64,000 nucleotides of DNA from an uncultured Lachnospiraceae bacterium (GTDB taxonomy: Bacteria > Bacillota > Clostridia > Lachnospirales > Lachnospiraceae), in assembly GCA_910577165.1 (NCBI GenBank), contig CAJTLX010000004.1:1-64000 (forward strand), read 5' to 3'. Position numbers and translations under genes: made by a program. The notes under the pieces are model-generated. The model was not told the DNA's origin. It worked only from the letters and a program-made list of their open reading frames with translations, and ran no database searches. Positions 35,372 to 44,323 of the stretch are shown piece by piece (within the stretch, counting starts at the first letter, position 1; each line of letters opens with the position of its first letter).

Positions 35372-35917
35372 TTATTTTCCTTTTTCTATCTCCCGAATCC
35401 GTCTTGCCATAAAAATATCCGGTTTTCCCTCCCCGTTGGCATCCGGGATCACCCCGACAATGCGGTATCCAAGTTTTTCATAAAATTCAAATGGATGCCC
35501 CTTTAAATTTTTTATCTTCTGTATTTTTTCATAGGTGTCTTCAAATAAATCCGCTCCCCCAAGGCTTGTCTGCCCAAACTCATCATCCGTGCCAAGATAG
35601 ATGGTAAGCGCACCCCGCCCCGCGCATTCCTTTTCCAGCGCGCGGACAAGCATTGTGCCGATCCCACGATGTTTATACTCTTTTTTAACCGCAAGCGGAT
35701 GCAGTTCCCACGCGTAATCATACTGCGGCATCGCGCCCACAAAGCCCAATAGATGCCCGTCCTCCACCGCCATCAGTGCAATCCTCTCCTCCTCCAAATA
35801 CTCCGCCATATCCTCCATGGTACAATCCCCATAGCAATGCGGAAATGCTTCCGCCAACAGAGCTGCCAACTCACGGATTATTGATATATTTTCTTTTTTT
35901 AAAGATTTAATCTCCAT
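35372..35917 (-). CDS. Aminoglycoside 6'-N-acetyltransferase-like (AAC(6')-Ii type)
   Basis: 181-residue GNAT close in layout to AAC(6')-Ii, the intrinsic enterococcal enzyme. Matching blocks are YDYAWELHPLAVKKEYKHRG, GALTIYLGTDDEFGQTSL, HPFEFYEKLGYRIVGVIPDA and NGEGKPDIFMARRI. The expected activity is acetyl transfer from acetyl-CoA to the 6'-amine of aminoglycosides. Resistance in the host is not shown, and anaerobes take up aminoglycosides poorly. The start overlaps the GH31 end by 11 bases, with a GGGAGGAAATT ribosome site inside that gene. Confidence 0.85.
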   Translation of the reverse strand: MEIKSLKKENISIIRELAALLAEAFPHCYGDCTMEDMAEYLEEERIALMAVEDGHLLGFVGAMPQYDYAWELHPLAVKKEYKHRGIGTMLVRALEKECAGRGALTIYLGTDDEFGQTSLGGADLFEDTYEKIQKIKNLKGHPFEFYEKLGYRIVGVIPDANGEGKPDIFMARRIREIEKGK

Positions 35918-38354
35918 AATTTCCTCCCGAAAAAACTTTAATATTCTCCTTCCTAATCCGATATTTTTGATTTACATTATTTCCCAATTCATAATTGTTT
36001 TCTAAGTCGCAATTGTTTTCTAAATCACAATTATTCCCCAAATCACAATTTAGAGTTTCGCTCTCGATTTCTACTCTCCGCTTATTTTCATCCCAGCAAA
36101 TACGGGTAATCCGATATTCCCCCCGCTCATATCCATAGCCATCAAATGCATCCTCATAAAGATCGTACACCGCATTATGTCCTGCATAGATACGAAGCCC
36201 AATCTCCCCGGAAAGTTCCTCCGTTGACCCGGCCGCCTTACCGACGGGGATAATCGAACCTTCTTTAATAAATAATGGTATCTTATCAATTGGCGCGTCG
36301 GCGGTAATATATCTGCCCCCGTTATAGTAATCATTAGTATAATAATCATACCATCCGCCCTCTGGAAGATAGACTTCACGCGTTTTTTTCGCCTCAATTT
36401 TCTTTGAACCTGGCAAATAATACATCGGTTCGGTAACCGGACAGACCATCACAAAATCACCGAACATATACTGATCGGTTATCTTATTTGCAATTTCATC
36501 CTCCGGATAATCAAATGCCAGCGGAAGTATAATTGAGCCATCCTTTAACCAGCAATTTCCCGCCGCTGAATAAAGATAAGGCATCCACTCATAGCGCATA
36601 CGGTTCATTTTTACAATCACATCATAGAACAAAATATCGTCATTTGCACAATACCACAATTCCCGTCGGCAATCCGTACCGTGTCCGCGAAAAATCGGAA
36701 GAAATACTGCCCACTGATACCATCGGGTAAATAATTCGCGATATCCCAGATCGTCAAAACAATGATCAAAATCCCCCCGCCAATACCATGGCATTCCTCT
36801 CTTTACAAAAAAAGCTCCGATATCCGTTGTCCAGTATGGCATACCGCTGGCAGAAAAATTAAGCCCCGCCGCAATCTGAGATTTTAAGGTATCCCATGTT
36901 GCACAAATATCCCCGGACCAAAGGATCGCCCCATATCTCTGCTGTCCGGTGTACGCGCTCCGCGTAAGATTTACCACGCGCTTTCCATCGTTTTCTTCGC
37001 GCTGACCCTCATAGATTCCCTTCGCATGATAAAAGCCATATGCATTTGACTGTTCAAGCGGTATATGATTTTTAACCTCATGGCAGTATTCCTCATACAT
37101 CTTTGCGGGCTCGACGCGCTCCATATGTATCCATTCCGGAGTGAAGGGTTCACTGCTGTCACACCACCATGCATCCACGCCGCAAGAATATAATCCTTTC
37201 TTTGCCTGGTTCCAATACACCGCCCTTCCCCTATCCGAGAAGGCATTGTAAATACTGCATCCTGGGAGCAACAGCCCCGCCTCTTTTAGTTCGGCATAAT
37301 TCTCCGTTTTCTCGTCCGTGTTCGCCCAGATGGAAATCATAAATTTCACATGATCTTTGTGGATCTGCTCAATCATTTTTCCAGGTTCCGGAAAACGCAA
37401 ATGATCCAAAGTCTTTTGCCCCCATTTCCCATCCTCCCACGAACACCAGTCAAGAACAATGCAGTCAAGTCCGATCCCTCGCTTTCGGTACTGCCTTACC
37501 ACGCGCTCAATTTCCTCCTGACTCTCATACCTCTCCTGCGATTGAATATAGCCAAATGCCCAGCGCGGCAGCAGTGCAGCTTTTCCAGTAAGAAAGCGGT
37601 ACTGCGCGATCACCCCGCGCATATCGCCGCCATACATAAAATAATATTCTATTTCCGGAACGGCTTCCGAATACAGATAGGAGCCATATCGCGTATCACT
37701 GAAAATCATCGGGCTGTAAGTATCCATCAGAATCCCGTATCCAAGAGAGGAAACGAACATTGGGATGGCAATCTTTTTATTTGCCTGATGGAGGTACACC
37801 ATATTTCCCCGAAGTGACCCAAACCCCTCTTCATGCTGGCCAAGCCCATACAATTCTTCTTTCTCCTGAAATTTAAGATTCAGTCTGCCATGCCAGCTAT
37901 GCCCTGTTACCTCGTAAGCGGATTCTCTGATCACCTCTTTTTCCCCGTCCGCCGTCCAGACTTTTTCCGTTTTCGCCTTCGCTATTTTTACAAGATCAAA
38001 TTTTTCAAGACTGCGGCTATCCTTTTCTGTTTCCTGCAAAAGCAATTTTCCATTTTTATTATACCAGCGATAGGAGGCAGTATCAATATTGATTTTAAGC
38101 ACTATTTCTTCTGTCCTTAAAATAACCTCCTTATCCGTCACTTCAAAATCCCAATCACTAAAATCATCCCGCGCTAAAACCCCCGGACGAGAAAGGGATG
38201 AAAAATTATCTTCACAGGTAAATGACACACGGATACTGCGGGAATTCTTTGGCGACAAGCGGTGAATTCCAAAATCAGAATAGAGCCAAAGACCATCCTC
38301 ACACCGCTCTAGTTTTACTATTTTCGCGCTCGGCGGATTTACTGAACCAATCAT
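35907..38354 (-). CDS. Glycoside hydrolase family 31 (alpha-xylosidase/glucosidase-like)
   Basis: 815 residues. Catalytic barrel begins about 255. GIGLDCIVLDWCSWEDGKWG (about 293-312) and CGVDAWWCDSSEP (391-403, nucleophile Asp399) are the key blocks. The acid/base Asp is probably in LWSGDICATWDTL. An N-terminal galactose-mutarotase-like domain with GLGQHEEGFGSL precedes. There is no signal peptide. The C-terminus ends in a repetitive Asn/Cys/Asp stretch encoded by 18-base repeats, absent from ordinary GH31 enzymes. A different subgroup from the first GH31 in this window. Confidence 0.9.
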   Translation of the reverse strand: MIGSVNPPSAKIVKLERCEDGLWLYSDFGIHRLSPKNSRSIRVSFTCEDNFSSLSRPGVLARDDFSDWDFEVTDKEVILRTEEIVLKINIDTASYRWYNKNGKLLLQETEKDSRSLEKFDLVKIAKAKTEKVWTADGEKEVIRESAYEVTGHSWHGRLNLKFQEKEELYGLGQHEEGFGSLRGNMVYLHQANKKIAIPMFVSSLGYGILMDTYSPMIFSDTRYGSYLYSEAVPEIEYYFMYGGDMRGVIAQYRFLTGKAALLPRWAFGYIQSQERYESQEEIERVVRQYRKRGIGLDCIVLDWCSWEDGKWGQKTLDHLRFPEPGKMIEQIHKDHVKFMISIWANTDEKTENYAELKEAGLLLPGCSIYNAFSDRGRAVYWNQAKKGLYSCGVDAWWCDSSEPFTPEWIHMERVEPAKMYEEYCHEVKNHIPLEQSNAYGFYHAKGIYEGQREENDGKRVVNLTRSAYTGQQRYGAILWSGDICATWDTLKSQIAAGLNFSASGMPYWTTDIGAFFVKRGMPWYWRGDFDHCFDDLGYRELFTRWYQWAVFLPIFRGHGTDCRRELWYCANDDILFYDVIVKMNRMRYEWMPYLYSAAGNCWLKDGSIILPLAFDYPEDEIANKITDQYMFGDFVMVCPVTEPMYYLPGSKKIEAKKTREVYLPEGGWYDYYTNDYYNGGRYITADAPIDKIPLFIKEGSIIPVGKAAGSTEELSGEIGLRIYAGHNAVYDLYEDAFDGYGYERGEYRITRICWDENKRRVEIESETLNCDLGNNCDLENNCDLENNYELGNNVNQKYRIRKENIKVFSGGNYGD
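35975..36046 (-). repeat. 18-base tandem repeat inside GH31 gene
   Basis: Four units of 18 bases (35975-35992, 35993-36010, 36011-36028, 36029-36046), typified by AATTGTTTTCTAAATCAC on the plus strand. They encode a hexapeptide close to NNCDLE about four times near the GH31 C-terminus. In-frame unit length means copy-number changes would not break the gene. Confidence 0.85.
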
Positions 38355-38428
38355 TTTATTTTCCTCTCTCTTTAGGTAATTTCTTTCCTGTTAATTAGTA
38401 TTTTTTATTATCCAAATATCTCAAATGA

Positions 38429-39196
38429 TTACCCAAATGCCTCAAATGCTGCGATTACCTTTATCATCTCATACTCGAAATTCTCCCTGCCGTACAGATC
38501 CAGAAAATAATCCGTATATTTTTCCGTTCCCAGATTATGCTGCAGTGACCAGAGTGCCCAGTACAAATCAACATGTTTATCGCCCAGCCCCGCCATGGCA
38601 AAATCAATAAAGCAGGTGAATTTTCCATTTTTTACCATAACATTTGGCAGGCAGAAATCCCCGTGTATCAGGGTATCGCATTTCAGGCGGTGTTTATTTT
38701 CCTGCATGATCGCCCACGCCTCTTCCTTTGAGGCAATCATAAAGCGCGGCATTAAAATACTGCCATCATAATCCCCCTTACCACTTGCAAGCGCAGCCTG
38801 ACAACTCTCATAGGAAACGGAAAGTGGCAAATTGGGAAGAGGTCTGGAATGAAGCATTTTCATTGCCCCCGCCAATATAGCACACAATTTCTCCGGATGG
38901 TCAAGAAAGGAAAGGCAATCCTCCCCCTCCGCTGCCCTGGTCAACATATAATCCTGTCCCTTGCTGATATACAAAATAATTTCCACCCCAAGCCCCTGTT
39001 TGTAAAACCAGTCCGCCATCAGAACTTCACGCTGCAATGTTCCTGGTTCACCGCACTTTAAATAATAACCGTTCGAAAGATAATATACCTTCATTTTCGG
39101 GTTTGAACTGCTGTCATAAATTCTTACCCCCGCTAAATAGGGGTGAAGTTCTTTTGGAAAATCGGAAATATTAATTTGAATTTCTGTTTTTTTCAT
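38429..39196 (-). CDS. Aminoglycoside 3'-phosphotransferase-like kinase
   Basis: 255-residue APH-fold kinase close to the APH(3') group. The catalytic loop is LIHGDFCLPNVMV (HxDxxxxN) and the metal-binding Asp follows in CFIDFAMAGLGDKHVDLY. N-terminal nucleotide-binding strands include KVYYLSNGYYLKCGEPG. It could phosphorylate aminoglycosides or another small aminocyclitol-like molecule. Sequence alone does not settle the acceptor. It is 74 bases upstream of the GH31 gene in the same orientation. Confidence 0.85.
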   Translation of the reverse strand: MKKTEIQINISDFPKELHPYLAGVRIYDSSSNPKMKVYYLSNGYYLKCGEPGTLQREVLMADWFYKQGLGVEIILYISKGQDYMLTRAAEGEDCLSFLDHPEKLCAILAGAMKMLHSRPLPNLPLSVSYESCQAALASGKGDYDGSILMPRFMIASKEEAWAIMQENKHRLKCDTLIHGDFCLPNVMVKNGKFTCFIDFAMAGLGDKHVDLYWALWSLQHNLGTEKYTDYFLDLYGRENFEYEMIKVIAAFEAFG

Positions 39197-39273
39197 CTGA
39201 TCCTCTGCTCCTCCATCTTTTTATTTTCCCGCCCCATAATTTCTTTTTTTATATTTTCGCCCAAAGGAAAAAA

Positions 39274-40101
39274 TTATTTGCTTTTCTCCTGCAATTTACA
39301 AAATTCGCTCCGCAGTATGCCCTTCGACCAACCTATTTTTCCTCCGGAGAGCAAATGCTTCTTTATATTTTTCTGAAGGCTGGTTCTCTCCGGAAGTTGT
39401 TCCGAAACTTCTTTAAACCCAGGAAATACTCAGTCCAAAACTGCAATACTCTCCCTGTCCGTTTCCGTAATATCAAACATCTTCTGAAACTGTAAAATAT
39501 TGGAATTTTCATTTAACAGCGGATAAAGTTCCGGGGACAACAGCCACGATTCACAATAAAGCGAGAGATTTTCCCACTCCGGATAATATTTCTGGCAAAA
39601 CTTCGAAAATCCATTTAGGGAGTCCAAAACGGATTTCCTTGACAGATCCGCATCAGAAGGAATATGAATATAAATGCGACCTTCCTCGCAAAATTCATAT
39701 TCCAGTGCCCCAATCCGAAATTCCCTCATCGAAAGCTGGCGCGGAAACCACCATCCCCATACAAAGCGATAGGTTCCATAGGTTTTATTATATTCATTTA
39801 AAAACCGGGTACAAAATTTCATTGTATCCGTAAAGATATCCACAGGAATTCCGCGCTTTTGATACTCTTCAAAAACATTGCGCGCAATCTCCAATTCCTC
39901 CCACAACATCCCGATCCCATCCGGATCTTCCCCCACAAATTCTCTGATTTTTTCTTCCAATTCCTTCATTATCTGGACATTGGCAATCAAATCCTTCACT
40001 TCAACCAAAAATTCTCTTGTGCGGTTTTTCCCATATTCTGACAATTTTTCAATCACTTCTTCCGGTAAGTTCAAGTCGTGATATAATTTATCACATTGCA
40101 C
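39274..40101 (-). pseudogene. DUF5596 acyltransferase-like protein cut by TGA
   Basis: Residues 1-223 read as an acyltransferase-associated DUF5596-type protein (GIPVDIFTDTMKFCTRFLNE, RFVWGWWFPRQLSMREFRIG, EEGRIYIHIPSDADLS). A TGA at 39430-39432 ends the frame. The same frame continues for 51 codons, with VFPGFKEVSEQLPERTSLQK and KKHLLSGGKIGWSKGILRS, to TAA at 39274. This tail looks like the native C-terminus, so the gene is probably truncated by one substitution. The truncated product might still fold. Intact activity is doubtful. Confidence 0.68.
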
Positions 40102-40125
40102 CGATAACCCCCCTCTCAGTATTTT

Positions 40126-40656
40126 TTAATAAAGGCTTATCATTACTCCCTTGTTTTTCTCTGCCATCCGGTTATAGAAATCTCTCAATACCTGAAATGC
40201 CACCCTCAGTTCCTGTTTTAATTCTTCCTTATCGTCCCTGAGCCAAATATGCGGATAAATACCCTCCTGTTCAAAATGCTCTGGGGAAAACGCGGACAAA
40301 GCCGCCTCAAGATCAAAGGCATTAAGTGCTGCCAAAATCTGCGGCATTCGCTCCGGAGAAATATAGCTGACAAAATATACTCCCCCGTCCGAGAAGGCAT
40401 CCCCGCCGACCACCGCCTCGCTTAACAGATTATCTCTCATCGGCGTACACGCGCCAACCCCGGTTAGCAGACAGTGAAGCCCGTCCCACATCTTATCCAT
40501 ATAGCAAGTTTCGCACTTTTCTTTCACTTCCAAGATTTCCGGCAAATCCGATGTATCGCAAAAATCATTTTCATTCTGGGATTCCTTTTCGCATCTGGCA
40601 ATCATCTGCTCAATTGCATCGCGATCTGCTTCCTTATAACTCATATACATTCCCAT
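40126..40656 (-). CDS. YfbM-like (DUF1877) protein
   Basis: Start at ATG 40656 (MGMYMSYKEADRDAIEQMI), after an AGGAGAGAAAAAT ribosome site. DUF1877 pattern: the N-terminal MGMxMSY, LHCLLTGVGACTPMRDNLLS, GGDAFSDGGVYFVS and a C-terminal LRDFYNRMAEKNKGVMISL. The family has no firm function. 176 residues, cytoplasmic. Runs into the DUF5596 gene after 24 bases. Confidence 0.85.
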   Translation of the reverse strand: MGMYMSYKEADRDAIEQMIARCEKESQNENDFCDTSDLPEILEVKEKCETCYMDKMWDGLHCLLTGVGACTPMRDNLLSEAVVGGDAFSDGGVYFVSYISPERMPQILAALNAFDLEAALSAFSPEHFEQEGIYPHIWLRDDKEELKQELRVAFQVLRDFYNRMAEKNKGVMISLY

Positions 40657-40777
40657 ATTTTTCTCTCCTTTTTTCTGCACATTTTTTATATTTACTCAAA
40701 CCAGAAATCATTTATTTTATTTCCTTTACCATCCTTCAGGCTCTCTCAACAGTTGTTCTATATCTGACAAAACTTCA

Positions 40778-41202
40778 CTATTCTTTTGACAACACTTTTC
40801 TCAAAAACAATTCCATAGGCTGATCAAATGGGGTATTACAAAATACCCATCCACCACAATCAATATACCCCAATTTTCGATATAAATACTGTGCATCCTC
40901 ATCCACCTGCGTTGAGATTAAAACCATCCTATAACCCCGATTTTTCATCTCCTCCTCCCAGGCAAGGATGGCCCCCTCCCAAACCCCTTCCCGCGATGCT
41001 CCTCGCTTAACCAGATTAAATTCATAAAGGGAATTCTATCCCATATCACGCAATGCAAAATTATTCCGATTCTTCGGTCTTTTTCCCAGATAACATAACC
41101 GGATTTTGTGTACACTCGATTAGCATAACTGATATCATCGATATGCTTATCAATGCTCATTACAAATTCCTTATCCTGATCAGTTACAATTTTTATTTCC
41201 AT
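40778..41202 (-). pseudogene. GNAT acetyltransferase with frameshift in a G-run
   Basis: ATG 41202 follows GAGGAAAAAGAAT. The frame reads MEIKIVTDQDKEFVMSIDKH and then MNLIWLSEEHRGKGFGRG, the GNAT acetyl-CoA loop, before shifting. The continuation lies in the next frame: AILAWEEEMKNRGYRMVLIS, DAQYLYRKLGYIDCGGWVF and ELFLRKVLSKE, ending at TAG 40778-40780. One extra G within GGGAGGGGG (about 40971-40980) would restore the gene. It directly follows the double-GNAT gene, 11 bases apart. It could be a true mutation, slippage or a read error. Confidence 0.8.
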
Positions 41203-41213
41203 ATTCTTTTTCC

Positions 41214-42107
41214 TCATTTGGCTGCCATCATAAAATACATACATATCCGATAGCCAGCATAGCCATACATATGATCAAGTCCACTGTAAGTATAACTTAA
41301 ATAAGCTTCACGAAATCCACTATCCTTCAAATATTTTGTTCCCACCAGCACAAGATTCTTTGCGATATTCCTACCGCGCCATCCTTCCCTGACGGCGACG
41401 CAGCCAACACTGCCAAGTCCTTTTGCCGCATCTTCTCCCCCCGCAATCAACGCGCCCACAACCTTATCTTCCCTGACGGCAATCAGTATCCGACTGCCTT
41501 CCCCCTCCTGATACAGTGCATCTTCCCTGTAATACCCTGTAAACTCAGAAAAAGCATCATTCATACAATCGCAAACTTTGTCCCTATCACCGGGCAATGC
41601 AAAACGGTATGTGATCCCCTCGATTTCCATATCAACCTCATATCCATTTTGCCTAAATTCACTTAGAGAAAAGCGCATATCAAAACAATTGCAGTCCCAT
41701 GAATGCACATATCCCCTATGCACAAAAAAATCGCTTGCCATCTCGTCAAGCCCCGGATACAAGTCTTCATTCTCCGCAGGAAAATAGCGTTTTGATGTGG
41801 GAACTCCCGGTGTCAGATAGTCAAAACCACAGCCGATATTGATTTTTTCAAACCCGTTTTTCCGGATAGCCTCCTCCGCCTTTTTTAATAGCCTGCTGCC
41901 AATTCCCTGCCCGCGATATTCCCAATCAACGCAGAGCATCAGTATGGTGCCTTTATTTATCACTGCCGCACCAATTAAAGTGTTCTGCACATTTCTCTCC
42001 TCAAATACAATATTCTCCTCATTCCCCAAAATTCGCAGAACGGATGCCTGATCTCTTACAACAAGAGGAAAATTTCTCTCAAAAATACTTGCTAGTTCCC
42101 GTACCAT
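41214..42107 (-). CDS. Tandem double-GNAT acetyltransferase
   Basis: 297 residues with two GNAT domains. The first has LMLCVDWEYRGQGIGSRLLK and the second VGCVAVREGWRGRNIAKNLV, with GGEDAAKGLGSV before it. A linker includes FFVHRGYVHSWDCNCFDM. Only the first loop has the full Q/RxxGxG/A pattern; the second reads RGRNIA. Double GNATs resemble mycothiol synthase or Eis-like layouts. Acceptor unknown. Confidence 0.85.
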   Translation of the reverse strand: MVRELASIFERNFPLVVRDQASVLRILGNEENIVFEERNVQNTLIGAAVINKGTILMLCVDWEYRGQGIGSRLLKKAEEAIRKNGFEKINIGCGFDYLTPGVPTSKRYFPAENEDLYPGLDEMASDFFVHRGYVHSWDCNCFDMRFSLSEFRQNGYEVDMEIEGITYRFALPGDRDKVCDCMNDAFSEFTGYYREDALYQEGEGSRILIAVREDKVVGALIAGGEDAAKGLGSVGCVAVREGWRGRNIAKNLVLVGTKYLKDSGFREAYLSYTYSGLDHMYGYAGYRICMYFMMAAK

Positions 42108-42131
42108 TTTTTTCTTCCTCTCAAAAATTTT

Positions 42132-42725
42132 TTAGCATTCCCTCCACTCAATAATATCCTTTTCGTCTTTTCTCGGTCTCGCATTCGGTGCCTCTGCCGC
42201 ATAGCCTATCGCCAATGCTGCAAATAATTCCCCCTCCGCATTCAACCACCGATCAAGCTCTTTCTGAGCAAAGAAGGTATCGCAGATCCACAGGCTGCCA
42301 AGCCCCAGATCCGTCGCGGTCAAAATCATATTTTCGATCGCCGCTCCAATGGACTGTGTGTTGCAGATTTCTGCGATCCGCTCTTCTTCCGAAAGGGGGG
42401 ATCCAAATTTCTTTGCCAGCGGATTAATAATAAAAATTACTGCCGGAGCCTGTCGCATAATGCTAAATGTATATTCTGCGCCATCAAGATAACCGGCACT
42501 CTCCGCAAGGAAAGGTTCTTTTCTCTCCCTCTCAAGTCCCTCCGATAACACGGCAAGCATTCCCTCCTTAGCACCCCCTGTAACCACAACAATTTTCCAT
42601 GGTTGTCGGTTTTTGGCGGATGGAGCAAGCATTCCCGCCCTGATAATTTCCTCAATCATAGACTTCGGCACGAATCTTTCCTGATATTTTCGGATGCTGC
42701 GCCGATCGGTAATTGCCTGTATCAT
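42132..42725 (-). CDS. Nitroreductase family protein
   Basis: Start at ATG 42725 (MIQAITDRRSIRKYQERFVP), with an AAAGGAAA ribosome site; the longer frame to 42833 overlaps the radical SAM gene. It is an FMN-dependent nitroreductase, about 197 residues. The FMN phosphate motif is RRSIRKY, the centre is LAPSAKNRQPWKIVVVTG and the later block is CNTQSIGAAIENMILTATDL. It reduces nitroaromatics or quinones, or acts in flavin metabolism. Confidence 0.92.
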   Translation of the reverse strand: MIQAITDRRSIRKYQERFVPKSMIEEIIRAGMLAPSAKNRQPWKIVVVTGGAKEGMLAVLSEGLERERKEPFLAESAGYLDGAEYTFSIMRQAPAVIFIINPLAKKFGSPLSEEERIAEICNTQSIGAAIENMILTATDLGLGSLWICDTFFAQKELDRWLNAEGELFAALAIGYAAEAPNARPRKDEKDIIEWREC

Positions 42726-42756
42726 CGTGTATTTTCCTTTCCGCTTTATTTTATTC

Positions 42757-43632
42757 TTACAAATCCCATAGAGATAATTGCGCATTCTCCGCCTTATCTT
42801 CAAATTTGTGCAGATATTCAAAAATTTGCTCATTATTATGCACTATTTTATACCGCTCGCACATATCGTAAAAAAGCTGCATCAATTCCTCATTTTTCGG
42901 ACTGCTTATCACATACTGGTTTCCGTACATCCGGATATATCTCTCCTTTATTCCCGGAAACAGACGATCTAATTGTGCATAGAAATATTCCCTGTTCCCC
43001 TCGCGCAGGGTAAGTCCCATCCCAAAACAGATCACCCCGTAAACTTCCGCTTCCCTACACATTTCAAGAATTCCCGAAATATTTTCTTTCATGTCATTAA
43101 GAAACGGAAGAATGGGGGAGAGCCATACTACCGTGGGAATTCCTGCCGTTCTGAACTCTTTTAATGCCGCAAAACGCTCACTTGTTGTACTGACATTTGG
43201 TTCAATTTTTTTGCATAATTCTTCATTATAAGTGGTCAGTGTCATCTGCACAACAGCCTTTGTTTTTTGATTGATTTTTTGCAGAAGATCGATATCCCGC
43301 AATACGCGGTCTGATTTTGTATGTACTGTCACCCCAAAACCATACTGCTCTATCAGTTCAAGTGCTTTTCTGACATTGCCAATTTCCATTTCCAAGGGCA
43401 GGTACGGGTCGGTCATTGCCCCCGTACCAATCATACATTTTCTGCGCCTGCGCCTTAATGCCTGTTCCAGTAATTCTATCGCATTTTCCTTTATCTCGAT
43501 ATCAGTAAAATCATGTTCCATATGATAGCATTTACTGCGCGAATCACAGTAAATACAGCCGTGCAGACAACCCCGATACAGATTTATGCCACCTTCCGCC
43601 GACAGAATTCCTTTAACTTTTACGTAGTGCAT
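42757..43632 (-). CDS. SPL-like radical SAM protein
   Basis: 291 residues. The 4Fe-4S motif is CLHGCIYCDSRS (CxxxCxxC), within INLYRGCLHGCIYCDSR. Later blocks GTGAMTDPYLPLE, GFGVTVHTKSDRVLRDI and VWLSPILPFLND match the SplB-like/Rv2578c group, related to spore photoproduct lyase. It lacks the C-terminal features I would expect of true SplB. Oxygen-sensitive enzyme of unknown substrate. The nitroreductase follows. Confidence 0.88.
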   Translation of the reverse strand: MHYVKVKGILSAEGGINLYRGCLHGCIYCDSRSKCYHMEHDFTDIEIKENAIELLEQALRRRRRKCMIGTGAMTDPYLPLEMEIGNVRKALELIEQYGFGVTVHTKSDRVLRDIDLLQKINQKTKAVVQMTLTTYNEELCKKIEPNVSTTSERFAALKEFRTAGIPTVVWLSPILPFLNDMKENISGILEMCREAEVYGVICFGMGLTLREGNREYFYAQLDRLFPGIKERYIRMYGNQYVISSPKNEELMQLFYDMCERYKIVHNNEQIFEYLHKFEDKAENAQLSLWDL

Positions 43633-43677
43633 CGCTTTCCCCCGCCCTCCACATTTTTTGCTTTCCTTTACCTGCTT

Positions 43678-44214
43678 TTACTTGCAAATTTTTCGGTGGG
43701 ATTTCAATTTTTTCAATGCCCACTCGTAATGGCTTGATGTGTTTGAAATAAAATAGGAACCCAGCGCATTATCACCACACCAGGAAAATACTCCTCGCGA
43801 AAAAAGTTCCTCCTGTGAAAATCGCCCTATCAATGCCATCATCTTATCGTGAGATTCCTGCAATGCCTTTTTCGCTTCTGCAAGTGTTGTATTCTGGTGC
43901 TTCTCCCAGAATTCCATATTCATATCGCCGTAGGTTCGCCAGTTATAAGGATCGGGAAGAAGCGGTTTATTCTCCCCTTTTTCATTCGCCGCAACCCAGT
44001 TTAATACAAGATTATGCCACTCATTCAGATGAATCAGCACATCGCGCAGATTTTTATCCCGGCTCCAGTGACGCTCCTTTTTCGAGGGAATTCCCGAAAA
44101 ATCAAAGATGGTAGTTAACTCTTTCTCGGTCATGGAGGAAATAAAATTGTTCAGTTCCTCGAACTTTTCTGCTGCTGCCTGCAGCAATTCCGGTTTGTTT
44201 GTCGGTCTTGCCAT
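43678..44214 (-). CDS. ClbS/DfsB family four-helix protein
   Basis: 178 residues, ClbS/DfsB type (DinB-like four-helix bundle). Blocks are RPTNKPELLQAAAEKFEEL, KNLRDVLIHLNEWHNLVLNW, NWRTYGDMNMEFWEKHQNTT and SSHYEWALKKLKSH. ClbS itself is a colibactin self-resistance hydrolase; most relatives are uncharacterised. A WYL regulator gene lies upstream, and its candidate operator overlaps the promoter region of this gene. Confidence 0.88.
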   Translation of the reverse strand: MARPTNKPELLQAAAEKFEELNNFISSMTEKELTTIFDFSGIPSKKERHWSRDKNLRDVLIHLNEWHNLVLNWVAANEKGENKPLLPDPYNWRTYGDMNMEFWEKHQNTTLAEAKKALQESHDKMMALIGRFSQEELFSRGVFSWCGDNALGSYFISNTSSHYEWALKKLKSHRKICK

Positions 44215-44302
44215 GTCTCTTCTCCTTTTTAAATTTTTTGAAAAGCGATATTTTCCCTAAAAAAATCAATTATGCTTTCCAGGTCAGAGTATAGCATATA
44301 AA

Positions 44303-44323
44303 ACATGACAAGATATGTCAGGT
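44303..44323. promoter_or_regulatory. Inverted repeat, candidate operator of WYL regulator
   Basis: Arms ACATGACA (44303-44310) and TGTCAGGT (44316-44323) around AGATA give a dyad with seven of eight pairs. It overlaps the last codons of the regulator gene and lies just upstream of a TATACT-like -10 for the ClbS-like gene, where a repressor would act. Confidence 0.5.
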
